Notes: generated from the letters alone by a model not told the origin. Shown: positions 7,380 through 16,106, counted from the first letter of the stretch. The stretch: DNA of 64,000 nucleotides from Roseiarcus sp035606915 (GCA_035606915.1 DATNDU010000079.1:43853-107852), one strand, 5' to 3'. Program-made: numbers and translations.

Positions 7380-8675
7380 ATGTTCGATCTGATCGTTCGC
7401 AACGCCAATCTGCCCGATGACCGCAGGGGCCTCGACATCGCGGTCGAGGTCGGCCGGATCGCCGCCGTCGAACCCTCCATCTCCGCTTCTGCGAAGGTGG
7501 AGATCGACGCGACCGGTCGGCTTGTGAGTCCGCCCTTCATCGATCCGCACTTTCATATGGATGCAACCCTGTCGCTCGGGCTGCCGCGCATGAATGTTTC
7601 CGGCACTCTGCTCGAAGGCATCGCGCTTTGGGGAGAATTACGTCGGATCGTCACCCGGCAAGAGATGGTAGAGCGCGCCTTGCGCTATTGCGATCTCGCC
7701 GTCACGCAGGGATTGCTGTTCATTCGCAGTCATGTTGATACGTCAGATCCCAGGCTGGTGACGGTCGAGGCGCTGCTCGAGGTCAAGGAGAAGATCAAGC
7801 CCTATATCGACCTGCAGCTCGTTGCTTTCCCACAGGACGGCTATTTCCGCGCCAAGGACGGCTTGGCATCGTTGAAGCGGGCGCTCGACATGGGCGTCGA
7901 CGTCGTCGGCGGCATTCCGCATTTCGAGCGAACCATGGAGGAAGGCCGGGCGTCGGTTGAGGCGCTTTGCAGGATCGCCGCCGATCGCGGCCTGCCTGTC
8001 GATATGCATTGCGACGAGACCGACGACCCGATGTCGCGTCACATCGAGACGCTGACTGCCGAAACCGTCCGTTTCGGGTTGCAAGGTCGGGTCACGGGCT
8101 CACATCTGACGTCGATGCACTCGATGGACAATTATTACGTCAGCAAGCTCATCCCATTGATGGCGGAGGCGGCCATCAACGTCACCGCCAATCCTCTCAT
8201 CAACATTTTGATACAGGGGCGGCACGATACCTATCCGAAGCGGCGCGGAATGACGCGCGTGCGCGAACTTATGGAAGCCGGGCTGAATGTCTCCTTCGGC
8301 CACGATTGTGTGATGGACCCCTGGTATTCCATGGGCTCCGGCGACATGCTGGAGGTCGGTCACATGGCGATTCATGTCGCTCAAATGGCGAGCATTGAAG
8401 ACAAGAAAAGGATATTTGACGGGCTGACCGTAAACGCCGCCAGGACGCTTGGGTTGGAGGGTTACGGACTGGAGAAGGGCTGCAACGCCGATCTCGTCGT
8501 GTTGCAAGCTACCGACACGCTGGAAGCTCTACGTTTGAAGCCCAATCGGCTAGCCGTCATCAAGAAAGGCAAAGTCATCGCCCGCTCGGCGCCGCGAGTC
8601 GGCGATCTTTTCCTGGATGGCAGACCTTCCAAAATCGACGGCGGCTGCGACTATAGGCCTACGCGGGTGAGCTAG
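7380..8675 (+). CDS. CodA-like N-heterocycle amidohydrolase (cytosine deaminase family)
   Basis: This 431-residue cytoplasmic amidohydrolase hydrolytically deaminates a ring amino group. The metal-binding motif HFHMD (about residue 57) matches HxHLD. VAFPQDG supplies the glutamine that contacts the pyrimidine in CodA. MHCDETDD holds the catalytic Glu, GSHLTSMHS the metal His, and GHDCVMDPWY the metal/catalytic Asp. All key CodA residues that I can place are present. GGGAGCCTCC precedes the ATG. As the last gene of the BMP importer operon it probably acts on the imported base. Cytosine is the simplest substrate, but isocytosine, creatinine or another ring is possible. Confidence 0.82.
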   Translation: MFDLIVRNANLPDDRRGLDIAVEVGRIAAVEPSISASAKVEIDATGRLVSPPFIDPHFHMDATLSLGLPRMNVSGTLLEGIALWGELRRIVTRQEMVERALRYCDLAVTQGLLFIRSHVDTSDPRLVTVEALLEVKEKIKPYIDLQLVAFPQDGYFRAKDGLASLKRALDMGVDVVGGIPHFERTMEEGRASVEALCRIAADRGLPVDMHCDETDDPMSRHIETLTAETVRFGLQGRVTGSHLTSMHSMDNYYVSKLIPLMAEAAINVTANPLINILIQGRHDTYPKRRGMTRVRELMEAGLNVSFGHDCVMDPWYSMGSGDMLEVGHMAIHVAQMASIEDKKRIFDGLTVNAARTLGLEGYGLEKGCNADLVVLQATDTLEALRLKPNRLAVIKKGKVIARSAPRVGDLFLDGRPSKIDGGCDYRPTRVS

Positions 8676-8689
8676 AGCATCCGCGTCGA

Positions 8690-8783
8690 TCAAGCCGCCA
8701 TCGAGCGAGTTGGACGGTTCGCCTTCAGCAGCGCATTGGCGAGGGCGATGAGCTTGCACATGACGGCGGCGATGGCGACCCCT
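8690..8783 (-). pseudogene. IS110-family transposase C-terminal fragment
   Basis: On the minus strand this stretch reads VAIAAVMCKLIALANALLKANR and ends in a TGA at 8692-8690. It resembles the last 30 residues of IS110/IS116 transposases, where MRKLIALANALLK is recurrent. Nothing else of the element is visible. It abuts the 3' end of the neighbouring VOC gene, whose tail may have been altered by it. Confidence 0.55.
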
Positions 8784-9256
8784 TAGCCAATCCCCCCATT
8801 TTCGGAGGCCACATCACTCCGGTTCTTAGGGGGCACGCCCGCGCCATAAGGTCCCGCGGCGTTCCACGCATAGATCTCCCAGGTGTTGCCATCAGGGTCG
8901 GAGAAGTACAGACAGTAGGCGTTCCACTCATATTCCTTTGGCGGCGCCAGAACCGGAACCCCGGCGGCGATCAACTCATCGTAGATCGATTGAACGACCT
9001 GCGGACTCTCGACACGATATGCTGTCATGATTTTGTGGATCGGCTTTTCGGCCTCGGCGGCGGAGAATCCGACATGCTGAGCGACATGTTTGCTCTCCCA
9101 CAGAGCAAGCGTCGTCCCGGCCGAGTCGAAATCGGCGAAGCCATCGTTGCGCCGCCGAAGCCGAAAGCCAAGCTTCTCGTAGAATTGGATGGAGCGGTCC
9201 AGATCATGGACCAGCATGCATATGTCGGTGATGGGATGATCGAACCCTAGCGCCAA
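8783..9256 (-). CDS. VOC-superfamily (glyoxalase/dioxygenase-fold) protein 1
   Basis: This 157-residue protein has the paired beta-alpha-beta-beta-beta units of the vicinal oxygen chelate fold. It opens with FDHPITDICMLVHDLDRSIQFYEKLGF and closes with LYFSDPDGNTWEIYAW. A TTG start at 9256-9254 is chosen because GGAGAG lies 7 bases upstream. A longer upstream frame has no ribosome site. It is clearly paralogous to the VOC gene at 12731-13159, at the other end of the same gene group. The last 20 residues after WNAAG look unrelated to the family and run into an IS110 relic, so the natural C-terminus may be lost. The substrate is unknown. Confidence 0.75.
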   Translation of the reverse strand: MALGFDHPITDICMLVHDLDRSIQFYEKLGFRLRRRNDGFADFDSAGTTLALWESKHVAQHVGFSAAEAEKPIHKIMTAYRVESPQVVQSIYDELIAAGVPVLAPPKEYEWNAYCLYFSDPDGNTWEIYAWNAAGPYGAGVPPKNRSDVASENGGIG

Positions 9257-9300
9257 TTTCGTCTCTCCTGGCTGACAGATGGATGTGCGCGCGCTTCCGT

Positions 9301-10023
9301 TCACTTGATTGAAGGCGGCGGGGCGTCGCACCGCACGAATTCCTGTGCGTAAACGGCGACATTGCCTATGTGCACGCCTATGGCCGAGACCACGCGCTTC
9401 TCGTCACGCGCCATCACGGCCTCGAAGATCTCGCGATGCTCCTCGGCCACGGTCCTCGAATCCCGATGTTTTAGCCAGGCCATGGCGCGATAGCGTTGCG
9501 CCTTCATGAATATCTGCATTCTCATGGCCTTGAGCCAACGCAGCGGACACGCCTCGCTGATCGCGTCGTGAAAGGCCGCGTTGCGCTCTTCCCACTGTTT
9601 GTCGCCGCCGCGGCGCCCTTCAGCGATGTTCTGCTGCTCGGTGTAGGACAGTTGGTGGAAAGTCGCTATCACTTTGCTCTCCCACACTTCGTCGCCGTGA
9701 GCGAGCGCGAGCCGCGCGATGTCGGCTTCGAGCAGCTTGCGTGTCTCGGTGAGGTCATGCAGGTCGGCGAGAGACATCGGCGCGACCTGATATCCCCTGC
9801 GGCCTTCGAAAACGACGAATTGCTCGACCGCCAGACCCGCCAGCGCCTCCCGCAACGGACTCATGCTCAATCCGTAGCATTCTTGCAGCGCCCCCATGGT
9901 GAGTCGATCGCCCGGCTTGAAGACGCCCGCTATGATATCCGCGCGGATCGTCTCGGCGGCGATTTCGCTCAGCGTCTGCCGGGTTTCAATGCGGGTCGAA
10001 CGAGGGATCGCAGGTTGACGCAT
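9301..10023 (-). CDS. GntR-family transcriptional regulator, FCD subgroup
   Basis: This 240-residue regulator has an N-terminal winged helix (about residues 15-80, with DRLTMGALQECYGLSMSPLREALAGL) and a C-terminal all-helical FCD ligand domain. The FCD domain shows the metal/effector region RKLLEADIARLAL and a FHDAISEAC stretch. FCD proteins usually bind small carboxylic acids and repress nearby operons. The ATG at 10023-10021 is preceded by GAGGAGACGCCCC; a longer frame has no such site. It is the fifth gene of the minus-strand group, 64 bp after the permease, so it probably controls the importer and the molybdoenzyme. Confidence 0.88.
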   Translation of the reverse strand: MRQPAIPRSTRIETRQTLSEIAAETIRADIIAGVFKPGDRLTMGALQECYGLSMSPLREALAGLAVEQFVVFEGRRGYQVAPMSLADLHDLTETRKLLEADIARLALAHGDEVWESKVIATFHQLSYTEQQNIAEGRRGGDKQWEERNAAFHDAISEACPLRWLKAMRMQIFMKAQRYRAMAWLKHRDSRTVAEEHREIFEAVMARDEKRVVSAIGVHIGNVAVYAQEFVRCDAPPPSIK

Positions 10024-10087
10024 GGGGCGTCTCCTCACCACGTCGCCAGCAATGCGCCAATCATGACCGGGTCTCCGCCTCAATGCT

Positions 10088-10858
10088 CTATTGATATCTT
10101 ATCACTCGCCGCTCGACGGCCGCCACAGCGAGAAAGATCGCGACGGCCAATGATGAAGACAGAATGATAGCTGCGTAAAGGAGATCTGATCGATAGTTGA
10201 AAGTGGATTGGATGATGACCGCGCCGAGCCCCTTGTTGGCGCCAATCCATTCTCCAACGATCGCCCCAACCACCGCCGTCGTTGACGAAATGCGAAGCGA
10301 TGCGAACAGGTAAGGTAGCGAGCGCGGCGTCCGAAGCTTCCAGAAGATCTCGGCCGGACTCGCCGAAAGCACTTGCATCAACTCGCGCTCGCTGGCGCTC
10401 ACCGCATCGAAGCCGCGCGTCATGTTAACCAGCGTCGGGAAAAAGCAGATGATCGACGCGATGATGATCTTTGGCAGGATTCCAATGCCGAAGATGAGAA
10501 CGATAACGGGCGCGAGCGCCAGGATGGGGATCGTGTTGAGGAACAGCACGACCGGGAAATAAGCGCGCTCGATCGCCTTGTTATAGACGAAGACGATCGC
10601 CAGCAGGATGGCGGCCAGGTTACCAAAGACGAAGCCGGAGAGGCTCTCCACCATCGTCGGCAGCAGGTTCTCCCAAAGTAGCCGCGGATCGGCCGCCATT
10701 CGTTGAATGACCTGCCAAGGCGTCGGCATGATGTATCTCGGCACGCCCAGCCAAGGCAGCAGGAATTGCCACAGAACGACGAGCGAAGCCGCGCCACAGA
10801 GCGGCAACAGATAATGAGATAGGCGCGATGGCGCGTGGAGCGAGCCAGGTTTCAACAC
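10088..10858 (-). CDS. ABC transporter permease, SsuC/TauC type
   Basis: This inner-membrane permease of about 256 residues has six hydrophobic segments. It carries the family coupling loop in the pattern ASERELMQVLSASPAEIFWKL, followed by LPYLFASLRISSTTAVVGAIVGEW. It pairs with the NMT1-type binding protein and the ATPase upstream. The start is a GTG at 10858-10856 that overlaps the end of the ATPase gene by 7 bp, as is usual for coupled subunits. No ATG with a ribosome site is available nearby. Confidence 0.9.
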   Translation of the reverse strand: MLKPGSLHAPSRLSHYLLPLCGAASLVVLWQFLLPWLGVPRYIMPTPWQVIQRMAADPRLLWENLLPTMVESLSGFVFGNLAAILLAIVFVYNKAIERAYFPVVLFLNTIPILALAPVIVLIFGIGILPKIIIASIICFFPTLVNMTRGFDAVSASERELMQVLSASPAEIFWKLRTPRSLPYLFASLRISSTTAVVGAIVGEWIGANKGLGAVIIQSTFNYRSDLLYAAIILSSSLAVAIFLAVAAVERRVIRYQ

Positions 10859-11679
10859 GTCCGCAGCACTGCCCGCAGATGCGCCATGCTATGAACGAAA
10901 CCGGGGTCTTCCCGGATCGCCTCGCCGGCTTCAGCCTTGACGACGCGAAGATCCTCCAGTTCTCGCAGCCGGCCGGGATTGGCCGACAGCACCAGCACAC
11001 GCTCGCCGAGATAGGCCGCTTCCATGATGCTGTGAGTGACGAAAAGGATCGTCATGCCCGTCGAGCGCCAGAGGCTCAGCAGTTCGTCGTTGAGGCGGTC
11101 GCGCGTGATCTCGTCGAGCGCACCGAAGGGTTCGTCCATGAGCAGGATGCGGGGACGCGACAGCAGCGCGCGGGCGATCGCCACGCGCTGGCGTTGGCCA
11201 CCCGAAAGTTGGTGAGGAAAAGCGCTCTCGCGGCCGGCGAGCCCGACCATTTGTAGGAGTTCGGCTGCCGCGAGGCCGGCCCGCGGCTCGCGTCCCGCCC
11301 GGGCTCGTTTGCCGACTTCGTCCGGCAGGCGCAGGTTCTCCATGACCGTCCGCCAAGGCAGCAGCGTCGAGTCCTGGAACACGAAGGCAATATCGCGCCG
11401 ACGCCGTGCGAGCCGAGGCGTCTCGCCAAAAATCTCCATCGTGCCGGCGGTCGGCTGCAACAAGTCGGCGACGACGCGCAGCAACGTGGACTTGCCGCAA
11501 CCGGAAGGCCCTATGATCGTCAGGAACTCGCCTTCTGCGACCTCCAGGTCCAACCCCTTGAGCACGATGCTTGTCCCGGCCGCGCCTCGGTAGCCGACGT
11601 CGAGGTCGGCGGCGCGAATGGCGAGGGCGCCCGCCGCCGATGCTACGGGGGCGGCGCGCGATTCGAGACCTGCGGGCAT
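10852..11679 (-). CDS. ABC transporter ATP-binding protein, SsuB/TauB type
   Basis: This 275-residue single-cassette ATPase has Walker A GPSGCGKST (about 57-65), Q-loop FQDSTLLPW, signature LSGGQRQR (about 158-165), Walker B ILLMDEP (about 178-184) and H-loop FVTHS. The FQD.xLLPW pattern is typical of nitrate, sulfonate and taurine importers. Its ATG shares one base with the stop of the binding-protein gene, and its own end overlaps the permease start. All subunits of one importer are therefore in one transcript. Confidence 0.93.
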   Translation of the reverse strand: MPAGLESRAAPVASAAGALAIRAADLDVGYRGAAGTSIVLKGLDLEVAEGEFLTIIGPSGCGKSTLLRVVADLLQPTAGTMEIFGETPRLARRRRDIAFVFQDSTLLPWRTVMENLRLPDEVGKRARAGREPRAGLAAAELLQMVGLAGRESAFPHQLSGGQRQRVAIARALLSRPRILLMDEPFGALDEITRDRLNDELLSLWRSTGMTILFVTHSIMEAAYLGERVLVLSANPGRLRELEDLRVVKAEAGEAIREDPGFVHSMAHLRAVLRTC

Positions 11680-12734
11680 CAGTATTTCGGGCGGTCGGCC
11701 GCCGTCAGCTCAAGGATCTTGGTGGTCGCCGATTGCTCCAAAACGGGTTTGGCGGCGCCCTTAAACATGCCGATCTGATTCATCAGATCAATCTCGTCGC
11801 CGATATCGGAGAGCTTGAAGGTTCCCCAACCATGCGCCGCCGTATTGGCGTCGAAAGTCAATTTAAGGACCAGCGGTATCGTCTGCTTTTCAACTTTCAG
11901 ATCGAGATTGGGATAAGCCTTCACCGTGATCTCGACGGCCTCTTGAGGATGTTCGTGGGTATAGCCCCAGCCCTTGGCGACCGCCTTGAGGAACCGAGCC
12001 AGCAAGTCGCTGTTGTTCTCAAGCGCGGCGTCGGTGGCGAAATAGACGTTGCCGGGATCAATGATGCCGGCCGCGCTTTCCATCATGGTGATGCGATCGG
12101 GACCAATGACGGAGAGCGCCTGCGTGTTTGTGATCCATCCGGTCACGACGTCGAGTTGGTTGGTGGCCAGCGGCGTCATGTCGAAGCCCATAGTCGAGAT
12201 ATTCAGCTTCGAGGGGTCGAGCTTCGCCTTCGCGATGAGCGCATCGAGCGTAGCGCGCGCCGTCGGCTGGATGCCGATGCGCTTACCGTAGAGATCCTCG
12301 GGCTTGTGGACTGGCGCCCGCGGCAGCGAGAAGTAGGCAAAGGGCGCCTGTTGGTAGCCGGTGGCGAAAACGCGGACAGGCGCGCCGGCGGAACGCGCGA
12401 GCAGCAATTGCGACACGCCGGAGAACTGGCCGAGTTGGGCCTGCCCTGAAACGACGGGCGCGAGCGTCGCCGAGTTCGGGCCGCCGGGCGACATCTCAAC
12501 GTCGATGCCCTGGTCCTTGAAATAGCCGTTGTGGACCGCCACGACGTCGCCGATCTGGCCGTTGCTCATAAGCCAATCGTATTGGATGACGGCCTTGGCC
12601 GTTGCGGCGCGCGCGCCCGCGGGCGTCAGCAAACTTATGCCGGGTCCGGCGGCAGCGACGCAAAGACCAATGCCGCCTTTCAGGAAGCTGCGGCGGTTCA
12701 CCCCATTGGCCCAACCATTCTCTATCGCGCTCAT
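11679..12734 (-). CDS. NMT1/SsuA-type ABC substrate-binding protein with Tat signal
   Basis: This 351-residue periplasmic binding protein of the NMT1/THI5-like family carries an N-terminal Tat motif, NRRSFLKGG, followed by a hydrophobic stretch that ends near ARAAT. Family features include the ligand-cleft region PGGPNSATLAPVVSGQAQLG and YGKRIGIQP. Relatives bind thiamine precursors, sulfonates, nitrate or riboflavin. The ATG at 12734-12732 is preceded by GGAGAGGTGACGC and overlaps the stop of VOC protein 2. The Tat signal suggests export in folded form. The ligand is not predictable from the sequence, but the divergent BisC-like enzyme hints at an oxidised sulfur or nitrogen compound. Confidence 0.88.
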   Translation of the reverse strand: MSAIENGWANGVNRRSFLKGGIGLCVAAAGPGISLLTPAGARAATAKAVIQYDWLMSNGQIGDVVAVHNGYFKDQGIDVEMSPGGPNSATLAPVVSGQAQLGQFSGVSQLLLARSAGAPVRVFATGYQQAPFAYFSLPRAPVHKPEDLYGKRIGIQPTARATLDALIAKAKLDPSKLNISTMGFDMTPLATNQLDVVTGWITNTQALSVIGPDRITMMESAAGIIDPGNVYFATDAALENNSDLLARFLKAVAKGWGYTHEHPQEAVEITVKAYPNLDLKVEKQTIPLVLKLTFDANTAAHGWGTFKLSDIGDEIDLMNQIGMFKGAAKPVLEQSATTKILELTAADRPKY

Positions 12735-13159
12735 TGCGTCACCTCTCCGAACCGTTTGCCGTCCAGCCACGAATAAAGCTCCCAGAGATGCTCATCCGGG
12801 TCCAAGAAATAGGCGCAGCGCGCGCGCCACGGATAGTCCTTCGGCGGCGACACAAAAGCGACGCCGCGCGCGACAAGCTGGTCATAGAGCGCGTCGACTT
12901 CGGTGGGCGCGCCGAGTTCGATTGCGGCAACCGCTTTGTGGACGCCGGGTCCGGATTTCCTGTTGCTTATGCCGATCGCGGCCGCAATGTGGTCGATCTC
13001 CCACAGCGCCAACGCCACATCCTTTGTGGTGAAATCGGCGAACCCTTCCGCCCGCGTGCGCAGCTTGAACCCCAGCTTCTCCTGGTAGAACGCCGCCGAC
13101 CGCGTGATGTCCTCGACGAGAAAGCAAAAATCGGTAATCGCAGGCATTCCGAAGGGCAT
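12731..13159 (-). CDS. VOC-superfamily protein 2
   Basis: This 142-residue VOC-fold protein starts MPFGMPAITDFCFLVED and ends with CAYFLDPDEHLWELYSW plus a short tail. It is similar along its whole length to the VOC protein at 8783-9256. Shared blocks include FYQEKLGF, GFADF, LALWE and APPKEY/SPPKDY. It is the first gene of the minus-strand operon and its stop overlaps the binding-protein start. The canonical VOC metal ligands are not all obvious to me. It could be an isomerase, a lyase or a binding protein for the imported compound. Confidence 0.78.
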   Translation of the reverse strand: MPFGMPAITDFCFLVEDITRSAAFYQEKLGFKLRTRAEGFADFTTKDVALALWEIDHIAAAIGISNRKSGPGVHKAVAAIELGAPTEVDALYDQLVARGVAFVSPPKDYPWRARCAYFLDPDEHLWELYSWLDGKRFGEVTQ

Positions 13160-13252
13160 AGGAGATCTCTCGAAAACTTGCACCGATTTTCGAAAACGCT
13201 ATCATACCGACTTATCGAGGTCCAGCGTAATCCCTATGAAACGAGTCGTTTG

Positions 13253-15556
13253 ATGCTGAGCAGTTCACATTGGGGAATGTTCAAGCCGATCGTCGAAGCG
13301 GGACGAGTCGTCGGCGTGGAGCCATTTGCCCGAGACCCCAATCCGTCCCCATTGCTGAAGTCCATTCCGTCTTCGATAGGCCATAAAAGCCGGCTGCTGC
13401 GGCCGGCGGTTCGGCGCAGTTGGCTCGACGCCGGGCCGGGCGCCAATCCGGAGCGTCGTGGCCGTGACCGTTACGTCGAGGTCACATGGGATGAAGCGCT
13501 CGATCTCGTCGCCGGGGAACTGAAACGGGTGATCGCCACCCATGGCAACCAAGCCATTTACGGCGGCTCCTATGGATGGGCGAGCGCGGGTCGCTTCCAC
13601 CACGCCAAATCGCAAATCCGGCGCTTCCTCAACGCGATCGGCGGCTTCACGGATTCTGTCGATACCTATAGCAATGCGGCTGGCAGCGTCATCGTGCGGC
13701 GAGTTCTCGGCTCGCTACAAGCAATAGACGGGCCGGCGACGAGCTGGTCGAGCGTCGCCGCCCACGCAGGGCTCGTGGTGATGTTTGGCGGCATGCCTTT
13801 GCGCAACACCCAAATCACGGTCGGCGGCCTCGGCGAACACACAAGTCTGGCCGGACTGCGCGAAACGAAGGAAAGCGGCGCCGCCTTCGTCCACATCGGC
13901 CCCGTCCGCGACGACGCGCCGCAATTCCTGGAGGCGCAATGGTTGGCCGCACGTCCTGGTTCGGACACGGCGATCATGCTTGCGCTCATCCACACGCTCA
14001 TCACCGAGGGTCTGCACGACCGGAAGTTTCTGGACAGCCATACGAGCGGATTCGATCGGTTCGCCAACTATGTGTTGGGAGCCACGGACTCAACCCCGAA
14101 GAGTGCGGAGTGGGCGAGCCGTCTCAGCGAGTTGCCGGCCGAGACGATCCGCGCTTTGGCGCGGCGCATGGCGGCGAACCGGACCTTTGTTATCGTCAAC
14201 TGGTCGCTGCAACGCAGCGATCATGGAGAACAGCCGTTCTGGGTCGCCATCGCGCTGGCGGCTGCGCTTGGGCAGATCGGTCTGGCGGGCGGCGGGCTGG
14301 GCTTCGGCTATGGCAGCATGGAGGGTCTTGGCGGACAGAGGCGCGCCGCGCCACGTCCGACCTTTCCGACCCTTCGCAATTGTGTCGACAGTTTCATTCC
14401 CGTCGCTCGTGTCGCGGACATGCTGCTCCATCCGGGCGAGTCCTACCAGTATGACGGCCACGAGCTAATCTATCCCGACATCCGCCTTGTTTATTGGTGT
14501 GGCGGCAACCCATTTCATCACCATCAGGATCTCAACCGCCTAATCGCCGCATGGCGGCGGCCCGAGGCGATCGTGGTGCATGAGACTTGGTGGACGGCTA
14601 CCGCCAGACACGCCGATGTCGTCCTGCCCGCGACGGCGCCGCTAGAGCGCAACGACATCGGCGCCAGTTCGCTCGACCGCTTCATGGTCGCCATGAAGCG
14701 GGCCGTCGAGCCGCCCGGCGAGGCGCGGAACGACTTCGACATCTTTGGCCGTCTCGCCGATCGGCTTGACGTTGGCCAGACATTCCACGAGGGCCGCGGA
14801 GAAATGGCGTTCCTTCGTTCGATGTACGAGCGTGCGCGCGAGCGTGCTCGGCATGCCGACATGAATTGGCCGCTGTTCGACGATTTTTGGAATCAAGGGT
14901 TCGTTGAGATTCCGCCCGCGCGCGACGCCCATATTCTCTTCGCCGACTTTCGCGAAGATCCCAGTCGCCACCGCCTTAACACTTCCTCCGGCCGCATCGA
15001 GATTTTCTCGCAGACCATTGACGGATTCGGATACGACGACTGCCCCGGTCATCCAACCTGGATCGAGCCGCGGGAATGGCTGGGCAGCGCTGCCGTCGAG
15101 CGGTTTCCACTACATCTTCTCTCCACGCAGCCAGCGACCCGACTGCATGGGCAGATGGATATGGGCGAGATCAGCCAAGCGAGCAAAGTTTCCGGCAGGG
15201 AGCCGATTCGGATCAACTTTGCGGACGCCGCTGTTCGCGACATCCGCGACGGCGACGTCGTTCGTGTCTTCAATAATCGAGGCGCGACACTGGCGGGGGC
15301 GGTGCTTACCGACGCGATCCGACCCGGCGTCGTTCAAATCGCGACCGGCGCCTGGTATGACCCGGAGACGCCGGGCGAGATCGGAAGTCTCGACAAGCAT
15401 GGCAACCCGAACGTGCTGACGCCGGACCGGGGCGCCTCCCGGCTCTCGCAAGGCTCGTCGGCTCAGAGCGCGCTTGTCGAGGTGGAGAAATGGTCCGCCG
15501 CTCCGCCGCCGATCTCCGCCTTCGACCCGCCGATCGATGGCGGCGGCCGGTCTTGA
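13253..15556 (+). CDS. BisC/TorZ-like molybdopterin oxidoreductase
   Basis: This 767-residue protein belongs to the DMSO-reductase family, biotin-sulfoxide reductase (BisC) branch. It starts with SSHWGMFKPIVEAGRVVGVEPFARDP, the usual cytoplasmic BisC-like opening, with no Tat signal and no N-terminal Fe-S cysteines. The molybdenum-ligand serine is probably Ser140 in DTYSNAAG. Later cofactor-binding landmarks are YWCGGNPFHHHQDLNRL and, near the end, LHGQMDMG and ATGAWYDPE. BisC-type enzymes reduce S- or N-oxides, using two MGD cofactors. A long open frame extends upstream, but family comparison and overlap with the divergent VOC gene argue for ATG 13253. It faces the NMT1-type importer across 93 bp. 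Confidence 0.87.
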   Translation: MLSSSHWGMFKPIVEAGRVVGVEPFARDPNPSPLLKSIPSSIGHKSRLLRPAVRRSWLDAGPGANPERRGRDRYVEVTWDEALDLVAGELKRVIATHGNQAIYGGSYGWASAGRFHHAKSQIRRFLNAIGGFTDSVDTYSNAAGSVIVRRVLGSLQAIDGPATSWSSVAAHAGLVVMFGGMPLRNTQITVGGLGEHTSLAGLRETKESGAAFVHIGPVRDDAPQFLEAQWLAARPGSDTAIMLALIHTLITEGLHDRKFLDSHTSGFDRFANYVLGATDSTPKSAEWASRLSELPAETIRALARRMAANRTFVIVNWSLQRSDHGEQPFWVAIALAAALGQIGLAGGGLGFGYGSMEGLGGQRRAAPRPTFPTLRNCVDSFIPVARVADMLLHPGESYQYDGHELIYPDIRLVYWCGGNPFHHHQDLNRLIAAWRRPEAIVVHETWWTATARHADVVLPATAPLERNDIGASSLDRFMVAMKRAVEPPGEARNDFDIFGRLADRLDVGQTFHEGRGEMAFLRSMYERARERARHADMNWPLFDDFWNQGFVEIPPARDAHILFADFREDPSRHRLNTSSGRIEIFSQTIDGFGYDDCPGHPTWIEPREWLGSAAVERFPLHLLSTQPATRLHGQMDMGEISQASKVSGREPIRINFADAAVRDIRDGDVVRVFNNRGATLAGAVLTDAIRPGVVQIATGAWYDPETPGEIGSLDKHGNPNVLTPDRGASRLSQGSSAQSALVEVEKWSAAPPPISAFDPPIDGGGRS

Positions 15557-15711
15557 GGCGCGGCGCATCTATCATTGCAGTCGCCTTTTCTTGAGATGGG
15601 CTTTGCACGCGCTAGCCTGATGAGCCATGCGCCAGGACGACCATGCGAGAATCGCGGCAGTGGGCGAGTCGGTCGAGTGGCGGCGGCGTTGACCTCGCTC
15701 GTCAAGCGCTG

Positions 15712-15912
15712 TCGAAGCCGGCGAGATCGTAATAGTTCGGAGAGCGCGCGGCCTTGAGTTGATAGGCGGCCGATCTCTCTTCGCGGTCCGCCGTTTCCGC
15801 CTTCAGGAGCTGCGACAGGATCGACCGGGCGGCTTCGAAGGTCGGCGAGCCCTGCTCGGTCAGCTCGCCGACGGCTGGGACCACGGCGTGCATTTTCAGT
15901 CTGCTCAGCTTG
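15712..15912 (-). pseudogene. IstB-like (IS21 helper ATPase) N-terminal fragment
   Basis: The minus-strand frame reads LSRLKMHAVV and later SILSQLLKAETADREERSAAYQLKAAR followed by DLAGFD. This is the characteristic N-terminal helical region of IS21-family IstB proteins. The Walker motifs that should follow are absent. It is fused in frame to helicase remnants at 15963-16106. The call is based on remembered family patterns and is moderate. Confidence 0.5.
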
Positions 15913-15962
15913 ATGACGACGGCGCCGATCGCGCAAGTGATAGAAGACCGCCGCCGGCGGCC

Positions 15963-16106
15963 CCGTCGTTGCGGCCCTCGCGCTGCTCGATTTGCGAGGG
16001 CGCCGGCGCCCATCGTGTCGGACGAACCGATCAGGAAGCGGGCCTTGCCGGCGCACACGTCGCCGAACAGGCGCAGCTTGGCCTCGGATTTCTCGTAATC
16101 CTGCAT
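15963..16106 (-). pseudogene. SNF2-like helicase fragment from a mobile element
   Basis: The minus strand reads MQDYEKSEAKLRLFGDV, then GKARFLIGSSDTMGAGA, the helicase motif V region. In a shifted frame immediately after, it reads QIEQREGRN, which is motif VI. A deletion and a frameshift therefore separate two motifs that normally stand about 20 residues apart. Intact relatives are very large plasmid- or island-borne helicase/methylase proteins. Only this scrap is left, joined to the IstB-like fragment. Confidence 0.65.

Noticed and set aside
12602..13252. Long upstream extension of the BisC-like frame
   Set aside because: It runs antisense to the VOC and binding-protein genes and has no family similarity. 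The protein family begins at the ATG at 13253.
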